Below, one piece after another: positions 1-5,458 of a DNA stretch of 5,553 nt. Location of the stretch: NCBI GenBank assembly GCA_017416665.1, contig JAFQBO010000005.1, positions 1-5,553 of the forward strand. Reading direction: 5' to 3'. The notes beneath the pieces are model-generated. The model made no database searches, was not told the DNA's origin, and saw only the letters and a list, made by a program, of their open reading frames with translations. The stretch comes from Oscillospiraceae bacterium. Its GTDB lineage: Bacteria > Bacillota > Clostridia > Oscillospirales > Ruminococcaceae. Each line of letters begins with the position of its first letter. Positions within the stretch are counted from its first letter, which is position 1. The position numbers and the translations under genes were made by a program.

Positions 1-1339
1 GAAACTTAAAAAACTTTTATCTGTAATGACTATATCTTTGTGCATCATGAATACAGAATTTATATCTGCTGATGCCATAGCGTCGGAACATATAGCTTAC
101 AACGACTGTCTTACTTATCAGAAGATTGATACAGAAAATGACGGAATTTATGACTATGTCAGAATTTCAGATTGTGCCGAAGATGTGATAAGCGTTGAAA
201 TTCCTTCTGAAATAGATGGCTTGCCGGTTACTGCAATATGGTCGCATGCATTTATGGATTGTGTAAATATTAAAGAAATTATGGTTCCAAGTAGTGTTAC
301 TTTTATTGCAAACCAGGCTTTTTATAATTGTACATCTCTTAAAAGCATATCAATTCCCGACAGCATTACAAGAATAGGATATGAAGCCTTTTACAATACA
401 ATATTGTATGATAAACAGACAGGCATAAAGTATGTCGGTAACTGGGTTGTGGGAATAGATAAAAATGTTTATCCGTCTGCTGAAATTATTGATGGTACAA
501 AGGGAATAGCAGATGATGCATTTGCACATCATCGTTATATTGAAAGTGTAATACTTCCGGAAGGCTTTGAATTTATAGGAGAAGATGCTTTTTTTGATTG
601 TTCTGCTCTTAAAAGTATTAATATTCCGGACAGTGTTATTGCTATTGGAAGGCATGCCTTGGGCGAATGCATTAACCTTGAAAGTATTACTATTCCGGAA
701 AACACATATGAAATTGGCGAATATTCATTTAGCGTATGCCAGAATCTGAAGTCGATAAATGTATCAGAAGATAATAAGAATTATTGTGATGTTGATGGTG
801 TACTGTACAATGAACAGATGACAGAGCTTATTCATTATCCTGCATCAAGGGAAGGAACTGAATATGCAGTGCCGGATACAGTTGAAAGAATATGTTTGTT
901 TGATGGCGCAAAAAATCTTGAAAAAATAATCCTTCCTGAAAGTGTTAAGAAAATTGGAATGGGAGCATTCTCTCTTTGCAACAGCCTTGAAAATATTATG
1001 ATACCTGAAAGTGTATCGGAGATTGAATATGCAGCTTTCTCATGTTGTGAACATCTTGAAAGTGTAACAGTAATGAATAAAGAATGTGAAATTTATGATG
1101 ATTACGATACTTTCAGTATTGATTCGGTAATTTATGGCTATGAAAATTCTACAGCACAGGAATATGCTGAAAAATATAACAGGGTATTTGTGTCAGTAAC
1201 AGAGCTGGCAAACAGTTTTTTACTTAAAAAAGAAGAAATTACTGAAACTGAATGTGAAATTATTGATATGAATAAAGACGGTAAATGTAATGTTTTTGAC
1301 TATATCATTTTGAAAAGACAGATGACAAACAAATCCTGA
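1..1339 (+). CDS. Secreted BspA-type leucine-rich-repeat protein with a C-terminal dockerin-like calcium loop (5' end just outside window)
   Basis: The frame is open from base 2. It reads KLKKLLSVMTISLCIM, a lysine-rich then hydrophobic stretch, then ISADAIAS with possible signal peptidase sites after ADA or AIA. The ATG at 26 would cut this signal peptide in half. Base 1 is a G that could be the third base of an ATG, so the true start is probably two bases upstream. The body, about bases 190-1070, has roughly eight BspA/LRR_5 repeats of the form IPxSVxxIGxxAFxxCxxLxSI. Two non-repeat islands interrupt it (about 390-480 and 750-850). The final repeat gives way to the usual capping segment IYGYENSTAQEYAEKYN. 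The C-terminus (1265-1318) is a canonical dockerin calcium loop DxNxDGxxNxxD followed by a helix with LKR; an upstream helix (TELANSFLLKKEEI) resembles the end of a first dockerin segment that lacks its loop. Inferred role: exported surface or secreted binding protein, possibly attached through a cohesin. The ligand is unknown. Confidence 0.85.
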   Translation, partial: KLKKLLSVMTISLCIMNTEFISADAIASEHIAYNDCLTYQKIDTENDGIYDYVRISDCAEDVISVEIPSEIDGLPVTAIWSHAFMDCVNIKEIMVPSSVTFIANQAFYNCTSLKSISIPDSITRIGYEAFYNTILYDKQTGIKYVGNWVVGIDKNVYPSAEIIDGTKGIADDAFAHHRYIESVILPEGFEFIGEDAFFDCSALKSINIPDSVIAIGRHALGECINLESITIPENTYEIGEYSFSVCQNLKSINVSEDNKNYCDVDGVLYNEQMTELIHYPASREGTEYAVPDTVERICLFDGAKNLEKIILPESVKKIGMGAFSLCNSLENIMIPESVSEIEYAAFSCCEHLESVTVMNKECEIYDDYDTFSIDSVIYGYENSTAQEYAEKYNRVFVSVTELANSFLLKKEEITETECEIIDMNKDGKCNVFDYIILKRQMTNKS

Positions 1340-1343
1340 ATAT

Positions 1344-1366
1344 GAGGGCGATCAATGGTCGCCCTC
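1344..1366. repeat. GC-rich hairpin just after the LRR gene (copy 1 of a repeated palindrome)
   Basis: GAGGGCGATC (1344-1353) pairs with GGTCGCCCTC (1357-1366), including one T-G wobble, around a 3-base AAT loop. It starts five bases after the stop codon of the LRR gene. It lacks a T-run on either strand, so it is not a classic intrinsic terminator. It could stabilise the mRNA 3' end. The core recurs with one change at 1662-1680, so I class it as a repeat. Confidence 0.7.
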
Positions 1367-1384
1367 AGACTGCAGAAAAAACTT

Positions 1385-1415
1385 AAAGTTAAACTTTGTG
1401 CCGATTAAATCGGCA
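1385..1415. repeat. Two adjacent short palindromes
   Basis: AAAGTTAAACTTT (1385-1397) is a perfect 13-base palindrome, followed after one base by TGCCGATTAAATCGGCA (1399-1415), a perfect 17-base palindrome. Neither has a T-tail. They could be protein-binding dyads or decayed hairpins of the surrounding palindromic region. No regulator gene or promoter is adjacent, so no function is assigned. Confidence 0.45.
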
Positions 1416-1440
1416 GACAAACATAAGTACGACCAAAGTA

Positions 1441-1471
1441 AGGGGACGCTTTTTCTTGCAAAGCGTCCCCT
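1441..1471. repeat. Strong 12-bp hairpin upstream of the terminator
   Basis: AGGGGACGCTTT (1441-1452) pairs perfectly with AAAGCGTCCCCT (1460-1471) around a 7-base loop TTCTTGC. It lies one base before a second hairpin that carries the T-run, so the two would form a tandem stem pair at the end of the LRR transcript. Alone it lacks a U-tract on either strand. Confidence 0.6.
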
Positions 1472-1472
1472 C

Positions 1473-1503
1473 TTGAAAAACAGCCCAGTGGGCTGTTTTT
1501 CAA
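1473..1503. terminator. Bidirectional intrinsic terminator
   Basis: TTGAAAAACAGCCC (1473-1486) pairs perfectly over 14 bp with GGGCTGTTTTTCAA (1490-1503) around an AGT loop. The GC core is followed by five T on the + strand and, by symmetry, five T on the - strand, so it can end transcription in both directions. It is the best terminator candidate for the LRR gene, about 135 bases after its stop. Confidence 0.75.
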
Positions 1504-1521
1504 TTCACCCCTCGTAAATGC

Positions 1522-1605
1522 GCCTCTTAGGCAAGGAATTTCGCCGTCTGCGGACGGCGACGAGTGGCTCCGCCCCTCGCCCCCGCAAGCCTTTGAAAAG
1601 GCTTG
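1522..1605. repeat. Cluster of four short GC-rich hairpins
   Basis: Four hairpins follow one another: GCCT/AGGC (1522-1532); TCGCCGTC/GACGGCGA with a TGCG loop (1541-1560); CGAGTGGC/GCCCCTCG with one mismatch (1561-1579); and CAAGCCTT/AAGGCTTG (1586-1605). Such back-to-back stems are typical of non-coding interspersed repeats in Ruminococcus-like genomes (from memory, not checked). The open frame on the minus strand here is an effect of GC-rich palindromes and has no convincing start region. Confidence 0.6.
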
Positions 1606-1661
1606 ACCGAAACTTTTAATTTTGAAAAATCTTTACAAAAGGAACTTTTTCGACAAGCTGC

Positions 1662-1680
1662 GGGCGACCAATGGTCGCCC
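1662..1680. repeat. GGGCGACCAATGGTCGCCC palindrome (copy 2)
   Basis: GGGCGACC pairs with GGTCGCCC around AAT. It is the same palindrome as at 1346-1364 with one base different. The flank on its left, read on the minus strand (CAGCTTGTCGAAAAA), resembles the flank on the right of copy 1 (CAGACTGCAGAAAAA). The two copies are therefore the ends of an inverted repeat about 35 bases long. Confidence 0.65.
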
Positions 1681-1813
1681 TTATGTTTTTGCTGATAAAA
1701 TATTTGGGACGTCGAAGGCATCATTCCCTACAAAATATAATTCTGTAATTTACTTAAAGTGAATTGTCGTGAATTAGCTGCGATATACATGAATGGTATG
1801 CCCGAAATGTCCC

Positions 1814-1839
1814 GCCGAGGTCACTCGGCAAGTTTTTTT
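1814..1839 (+). terminator. Terminator-like hairpin with T-run
   Basis: GCCGAG (1814-1819) pairs with CTCGGC (1824-1829) around GTCA, then AAG and seven T (1833-1839), with more T from 1845. It has the form of a rho-independent terminator on the + strand, though the 6-bp stem is short. No gene precedes it closely. It could end a short untranslated transcript or be a backup terminator before the rpsO promoter. Confidence 0.45.
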
Positions 1840-1864
1840 GCTTCTTTTTTTTCAGCTCTGCATG

Positions 1865-1916
1865 GCTGTTTTCAGTCATTATCACTGCACTTCGTTTGTG
1901 CTAATGATAAAACAGC
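1865..1916. repeat. Long imperfect hairpin upstream of the rpsO promoter
   Basis: GCTGTTTT (1865-1872) pairs with AAAACAGC (1909-1916), TCATTA (1876-1881) with TAATGA (1902-1907), and GCAC (1887-1890) with GTGC (1898-1901), with small bulges and a 7-base loop. T-runs before it (1845-1852) and A-runs after it (1919-1926) could extend the stem. It ends 21 bases before the -35 box and has no T-tail. Confidence 0.5.
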
Positions 1917-1937
1917 TCAAAAAAAATAAAAAAAGGG

Positions 1938-1966
1938 TTTACAAATCAAAAAAGATGTGATATAAT
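1938..1966 (+). promoter_or_regulatory. Vegetative sigma-A promoter for rpsO
   Basis: The -35 box TTTACA (1938-1943) is 17 bases from a perfect TATAAT -10 box (1961-1966). TG at 1958-1959 makes it an extended -10. An A-rich tract at 1919-1934 lies where an UP element would enhance a ribosomal promoter. Predicted transcription start is near 1972-1974, giving a leader of about 90 bases before rpsO. Confidence 0.85.
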
Positions 1967-1973
1967 ATGAAAG

Positions 1974-2040
1974 TGCTGTTTACATGGATTTGGGGTTAAG
2001 CCCTTTTCGGGAGTTTACCTGCCCAATTCTAAGTTCAGCA
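1974..2040 (+). promoter_or_regulatory. Structured rpsO leader, candidate S15 autoregulatory RNA
   Basis: TGCTG (1974-1978), right at the predicted transcription start, pairs with CAGCA (2036-2040). Inside, GGATTTGGG (1986-1994) pairs with CCCAATTCT (2022-2030) with one mismatch and one wobble, and CCC (2001-2003) with GGG (2009-2011) closes an apical loop. GTTTACATG and GTTTACCTG repeat at 1978 and 2013. The structure ends 13 bases before the Shine-Dalgarno. Leaders bound by S15 are known in several bacterial phyla; matching this one to a described class is inference. Confidence 0.5.
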
Positions 2041-2064
2041 TAAATAATCAAAGAGGTGAAAGAA

Positions 2065-2331
2065 ATGCTTTTAAAAGAAGAAAAGACAGCCGTTATCGAG
2101 GCTAACAAGACACACGAAAATGACACTGGTTCTCCTGAAGTACAGATCGCTATCCTTACAAGAAGAATCAACGATCTTACAGAACATCTCAAGGTTCACA
2201 AGAAGGATCACCACTCAAGAAGAGGTCTTTTAAAGATGGTAGGTCACAGAAGAAACCTTCTCGGCTACCTCAAGAAGAAGGACATCAACAGATACCGTGC
2301 AATCATTGAAAAGCTCGGCATCCGTAAGTAA
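2065..2331 (+). CDS. rpsO: 30S ribosomal protein S15
   Basis: Product is an 88-residue primary binding protein of the small subunit. It binds 16S rRNA in the central domain and nucleates platform assembly. The family is recognised by [18 protein letters not shown] near residue 20, the [16 protein letters not shown] block and the C-terminal [12 protein letters not shown] segment. Length matches the usual 88-89. I start at ATG 2065 because AGAGGTG (2052-2058) sits six bases upstream as Shine-Dalgarno. The in-frame GTG at 2056 lies inside that site and would add three residues not usual for the family. A strong promoter and structured leader precede it and a hairpin follows it. pnp is the next gene downstream, as in many bacteria, but 356 bases away. 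Confidence 0.97.
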   Translation: MLLKEEKTAVIEANKTHENDTGSPEVQIAILTRRINDLTEHLKVHKKDHHSRRGLLKMVGHRRNLLGYLKKKDINRYRAIIEKLGIRK

Positions 2332-2351
2332 GAACTTTTTCTACGTTTATC

Positions 2352-2384
2352 AAAGGCAGTCCGGAGAAATCCGCTCTGCCTTTT
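2352..2384 (+). terminator. rpsO terminator hairpin
   Basis: AAAGGCAG (2352-2359) pairs with CTGCCTTT (2376-2383). A 2x2 internal loop leads to CGGA/TCCG closed by a GAAA tetraloop (2366-2369). The stem ends in TTTT, a short T-run. It starts 21 bases after the rpsO stop. The short tail suggests partial read-through to pnp is possible. Confidence 0.65.
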
Positions 2385-2411
2385 AAACCATTTTAAGCAA
2401 AAAAGAAGTAA

Positions 2412-2585
2412 AGGCAACACCGCACAAAGAACAATTTCAATCTTTGCACGAAATATACTTGCATATTTTCCGTTATACTGCACAAAAAATTCTTGACATA
2501 CGTCAGTATGTCTGCAAATTTTTTATACATTCTAACGAAAAATTTGACTGCGTATCTTTCGCACAATCTTTGTGCGGTATTGCCT
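2412..2585. mobile_element. MITE-like palindromic insertion between rpsO and pnp
   Basis: The ends AGGCAACACCGCACAAAGA (2412-2430) and TCTTTGTGCGGTATTGCCT (2567-2585) are inverted repeats matching at 18 of 19 positions. The interior is also an imperfect palindrome: CGAAATATAC (2449-2458) faces GTATCTTTCG, AAAAAATT (2483-2491) faces AATTTTTT, and GACATAC/GTATGTC around GTCA (2495-2512) forms the apex. It is 174 bp, AT-rich inside, and has no transposase, so it would be a non-autonomous element mobilised in trans. TAA flanks the left end and, if the last T is counted outside, the right end, a possible 3-bp target duplication. The source IS family is not identified. Confidence 0.7.
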
Positions 2586-2596
2586 AAAAACAAAAT

Positions 2597-2666
2597 GCAG
2601 TAGTGATATTAGCATTAAACTGTGAACCTGAATTCCGGGTGCAGAGTTTATTGCTAAATTTACTGC
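2597..2666 (+). promoter_or_regulatory. Long stem-loop in the pnp leader
   Basis: GCAGTA (2597-2602) pairs with TACTGC (2661-2666), TTAGCA (2609-2614) with TGCTAA (2652-2657), TAAACT (2616-2621) with AGTTTA (2645-2650), and ACCTG (2626-2630) with a CGGGT-type strand (2636-2640). It ends nine bases before the GGAGG site of pnp. A long leader stem processed by RNase III underlies pnp autoregulation in E. coli; a similar role here is inference from form only. Confidence 0.5.
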
Positions 2667-2687
2667 TGTATTTACGGAGGCATTTTT

Positions 2688-4802
2688 ATGTTTGAAAATT
2701 ACAGAACTTTTAAAACTACTTTTGCCGGCAGAGAACTCGTTGTTGAAACAGGCAAGACCTGTGAACTCTCAAACGGCTCATGCTGGGTACACTACGGTGA
2801 AACTGTTGTAATGGCTAACGTTACAGCAAGCCAGAAACCAAGAGAAGGCGTTGACTTTTTCCCGCTTTCTGTTGACTATGAAGAAAGACTTTATTCAGTA
2901 GGTAAAATTCCAGGCTCCTTCACTAAGAGAGAAGGTAAGCCGTCTGAAAAGGCTATCCTTACATCCCGTATGGTTGACAGACCTATACGTCCGCTTTTCC
3001 CTAAGGACATGAGAAATGACGTTTCTGTTGTTATGACAGTTATGGCGGTTGACCCTGACTGTTCACCTGAAATTACAGGTATGATTGCAACAGCTGTGGC
3101 AATTTCTATTTCAGATATTCCTTGGAACGGCCCTATTGCAGGTATCAGCGTAGGTCTCGTTGACGGACAGATTGTTTTAAATCCAACCCTCGAACAGAGA
3201 GCAAAGTCAGATCTTAACCTCACAGTTGCAGGTTCTGCTGAAAAAATCGTTATGATTGAAGCAGGTGCAAACGAAGTTCCTGACGATACAATGTTCGACG
3301 CTATCCTCACAGGTCACGAAGAAATCAAGAAGATGGTAGCTTTCATCAGCGATATTCAGTCACAGATTGGTAAGAAGAAGTTTGAATTTGAATCACAGGA
3401 AGTTGACCACGATATGTTTGATGCTATCGAGGAATTTGCTGCTGAAAGAATTAAGTTCGCTCTTGATACAAATGACAAGAATATCCGTGAAGAAAGACTT
3501 GCGCCAATCAAGGACGATATTCACGAAAAGTTTGATGAAACTTATCCTGAACAGATCGGCATGATTGATGAATGCATCTACAAGCTCCAGAAGAAGATTG
3601 TAAGAAACTGGCTCTACGAAGGCAAGCGTGTCGATGGTCGTGGTATCGACGAAATCAGACCTCTTGCGGCTGAAGTAGGACTTCTCCCGAGAGTTCACGG
3701 TTCAGGTCTCTTTACAAGAGGTCAGACTCAGGTACTTACTATCGCTACACTCGGCCCTGTAAGTGAAGCTCAGAAAATTGACGGTCTTGATGAAGAAGAC
3801 TCAAAGAGATACATGCATCACTACAACTTCCCATCATATTCTGTTGGCGAAACAAAGCCAAGCAGAGGTCCGGGAAGACGTGAAATCGGTCACGGCGCAC
3901 TTGCTGAAAGAGCACTCGAGCCTGTAATTCCGTCAGTTGAGGAATTCCCATACGCTTTAAGACTTGTTTCTGAAGTACTTTCTTCAAACGGTTCTACTTC
4001 ACAGGGTTCAATCTGTGGTTCTACACTTGCTCTTATGGATGCAGGCGTTCCGATTAAAGCTCCTGTTGCAGGTATTTCATGTGGTCTTATCACAAAGCCT
4101 GACAGCGATGAATTCATGACAATGGTTGATATTCAGGGTCTTGAAGACTTCTTCGGCGATATGGACTTTAAGGTTGGCGGTACTCACAACGGTATCACAG
4201 CTATTCAGGTTGACATTAAGGTTGATGGTCTTACACCTGCTATCATCAAGGAAGCTTTTGAAAAGACAAGAAAAGCAAGACTTTATATCCTTGATGAAAT
4301 TATGCTCAAGGCTATTCCTACTCCAAGAGAAACTGTAAACAAGTATGCTCCTAAAATGCTCCAGACAAAGATTGATGTTGACAAGATCAGAGACGTAATC
4401 GGTCAGGGTGGTAAGGTTATCCAGAAGATTACTGCTGAATGTGATGTTAAAATTGACATCAGCGAAGATGGTAACGTTTTCGTTTCAGGTATTGACATGG
4501 ACAACTGCAATAAGGCTATTGCAATTGTAAACACAATCGCAGCAGGCCCTGAAGTTGGTGCTATCTACAAGGGTAAGGTTGTAAGAATTATGCAGTTTGG
4601 TGCGTTTGTTGAAATTGCACCGGGCAAGGATGGTCTTGTTCACATTTCAAAGCTCGACAAATCAAGAGTAGAAAAGGTTGAAGATGTTGTTTCAATTGGT
4701 GACGAAATTGTTGTCAAGGTTGTTGAAATTGACAAGCAGGGCAGAGTTAATCTTTCAAGAAAAGACGCTCTGGCTGACCTTGAAGCTAAGAAAAATCAGT
4801 AA
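2688..4802 (+). CDS. pnp: Polynucleotide phosphorylase (polyribonucleotide nucleotidyltransferase)
   Basis: Product is a 704-residue cytoplasmic 3'-5' exoribonuclease that degrades RNA phosphorolytically to nucleoside diphosphates and can run in reverse. It works as a trimer with a central RNA channel. Domains in order: first RNase PH core (about 12-145) with the GSFTKREG loop near 76-83, where E. coli has FFRR; an all-helical linker (about 150-300); second RNase PH core (about 315-550); KH domain with GQGG at 572-575; S1 domain from about 624 to 694. Phosphate-loop residues S436-T437-S438 and the catalytic set D487, D493 and K495 in DFFGDMDFK are present, so it should be active. Length is normal. 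Start ATG 2688 follows GGAGG (2676-2680) by seven bases. No convincing own promoter is seen; transcription may come from rpsO by read-through. A terminator follows closely. Confidence 0.98.
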   Translation: MFENYRTFKTTFAGRELVVETGKTCELSNGSCWVHYGETVVMANVTASQKPREGVDFFPLSVDYEERLYSVGKIPGSFTKREGKPSEKAILTSRMVDRPIRPLFPKDMRNDVSVVMTVMAVDPDCSPEITGMIATAVAISISDIPWNGPIAGISVGLVDGQIVLNPTLEQRAKSDLNLTVAGSAEKIVMIEAGANEVPDDTMFDAILTGHEEIKKMVAFISDIQSQIGKKKFEFESQEVDHDMFDAIEEFAAERIKFALDTNDKNIREERLAPIKDDIHEKFDETYPEQIGMIDECIYKLQKKIVRNWLYEGKRVDGRGIDEIRPLAAEVGLLPRVHGSGLFTRGQTQVLTIATLGPVSEAQKIDGLDEEDSKRYMHHYNFPSYSVGETKPSRGPGRREIGHGALAERALEPVIPSVEEFPYALRLVSEVLSSNGSTSQGSICGSTLALMDAGVPIKAPVAGISCGLITKPDSDEFMTMVDIQGLEDFFGDMDFKVGGTHNGITAIQVDIKVDGLTPAIIKEAFEKTRKARLYILDEIMLKAIPTPRETVNKYAPKMLQTKIDVDKIRDVIGQGGKVIQKITAECDVKIDISEDGNVFVSGIDMDNCNKAIAIVNTIAAGPEVGAIYKGKVVRIMQFGAFVEIAPGKDGLVHISKLDKSRVEKVEDVVSIGDEIVVKVVEIDKQGRVNLSRKDALADLEAKKNQ

Positions 4803-4808
4803 TTTTAT

Positions 4809-4838
4809 GCCCTCATGCCTTATGGTGTGAGGGCTTTT
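4809..4838 (+). terminator. pnp intrinsic terminator
   Basis: GCCCTCATGCC (4809-4819) pairs with GGTGTGAGGGC (4824-4834), with two wobble pairs, around TTAT, followed by TTTT (4835-4838). It starts six bases after the pnp stop and separates pnp from the Syd-like genes. Confidence 0.85.
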
Positions 4839-4879
4839 ATACAATAAATTTGAATTGTTTATTCAGGAGGAACTGATAA

Positions 4880-4914
4880 ATGAGTATGAAAGAAGCTTTT
4901 GACACGTTTTTTGA
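4880..4914 (+). repeat. 35-bp direct repeat at the 5' ends of the two Syd-like genes (second copy 5459-5493)
   Basis: The two gene starts share 34 of 35 bases, of which 31 run without a mismatch (4884-4914 and 5463-5493). Identity stops sharply after codon 11 or 12. The repeat unit is 579 bases, the length of the first gene plus spacer, as expected from tandem duplication. The homology could support unequal recombination that adds or removes gene copies. Confidence 0.85.
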
Positions 4915-5452
4915 GGAAATGACACAAAATCATATGAAAAAATGGGGCGTTCCACCGTTGGCTACATGTAATGAAGAACGCAGTCCTACGGGGTTGTTTA
5001 TATTAGAAACTTTAGATGATGAGGGTTATGCACAATGGAACCCCAAACTTCAGGAAAAGCCTGTTTCTTTTGACAATGTGGAAAAGGAACTTGGATTTTC
5101 CATACACCCTCAAATAAAAGCCTTTTTGTCTACCTATTGGTTTCTTGCACTGGATGGAATAATTCAAACCTCAAGAGGAGAAGCAGAATTAAGATTAAAT
5201 GGACTCACGCCGTACAGTAATCTTGAAGAGCGTATCATATCCGATTTTAACAATGAGGAAACACATTATTTGCATGATCACAAATATTTTCTTATTGGAA
5301 CTTTTTGTTCGATAGGCGGTAATGACAGCTACCTTGTTCAAGTGAATAATGATACTGGCGAGGTCACTGCTGTTGAGGTTATGGATAAGAGGTCTGTTAA
5401 GCTGGCTGATTCTATTGAAGAACTGCTTATGAATATGAAGGGGATATGGTGA
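4880..5452 (+). CDS. Syd-like protein of the SUKH superfamily, possible immunity protein
   Basis: A 190-residue soluble protein without signal peptide or membrane segment. It resembles E. coli Syd (181 residues, SecY-interacting) in order and spacing of features: an SP pair at 35-36, an aromatic-x-P at W53-P55, a VEKELGFSIHPQIKAFLSTYW block (67-87), a central strand-rich stretch, GGNDSYLVQVNNDTGEV (146-162) and a final ADSIEELL helix (176-183). Syd belongs to the SUKH superfamily, in which many Gram-positive members are immunity proteins next to polymorphic toxins. ATG 4880 follows AGGAGG (4865-4870) by nine bases; an in-frame ATG lies two codons in. A paralogue starts six bases after the stop, suggesting an operon of tandem copies. 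No toxin gene is visible, so either a Syd-type housekeeping role or immunity remains possible. No clear promoter lies in the 41-base gap after the pnp terminator. Confidence 0.75.
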   Translation: MSMKEAFDTFFEEMTQNHMKKWGVPPLATCNEERSPTGLFILETLDDEGYAQWNPKLQEKPVSFDNVEKELGFSIHPQIKAFLSTYWFLALDGIIQTSRGEAELRLNGLTPYSNLEERIISDFNNEETHYLHDHKYFLIGTFCSIGGNDSYLVQVNNDTGEVTAVEVMDKRSVKLADSIEELLMNMKGIW

Positions 5453-5458
5453 TAAAAT

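Noticed and set aside
1527..1724. 65-codon minus-strand open frame over the hairpin cluster
   Set aside because: It spans four palindromes and the GGGCGACC repeat, has low-complexity basic composition and no ribosome binding site; it is explained by the repeat sequence.
2056..2064. GTG 2056 as the rpsO start
   Set aside because: The GTG is part of the AGAGGTG Shine-Dalgarno of ATG 2065, and the ATG start gives the normal S15 length.
1340..2064. CRISPR array or tRNA in the long non-coding stretch
   Set aside because: The repeats are palindromes at irregular spacing, not regular direct repeats with spacers, and no cloverleaf with T-arm consensus is visible.
2493..2530. Outward promoter inside the MITE for pnp (TTGACA at 2493-2498, TATACA at 2524-2529)
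   Set aside because: The spacer would be 25 bases, too long for a sigma-A promoter, and no -10-like box lies at 16-18 bases. TTGACT at 2544 also lacks a partner.
2393..2593. 66-codon minus-strand open frame covering the MITE
   Set aside because: It coincides almost exactly with the palindromic element and reads through both terminal repeats. No recognisable domain; a short AT-rich frame inside a MITE is more likely chance.
4839..4863. Promoter or operator between pnp and the Syd-like gene (TACAAT at 4840-4845; AATAAA/TTTATT inverted repeat)
   Set aside because: No -35 box at a suitable distance, since it would fall in the terminator stem, and the inverted repeat is only 6 bp of A/T, expected by chance in such sequence.
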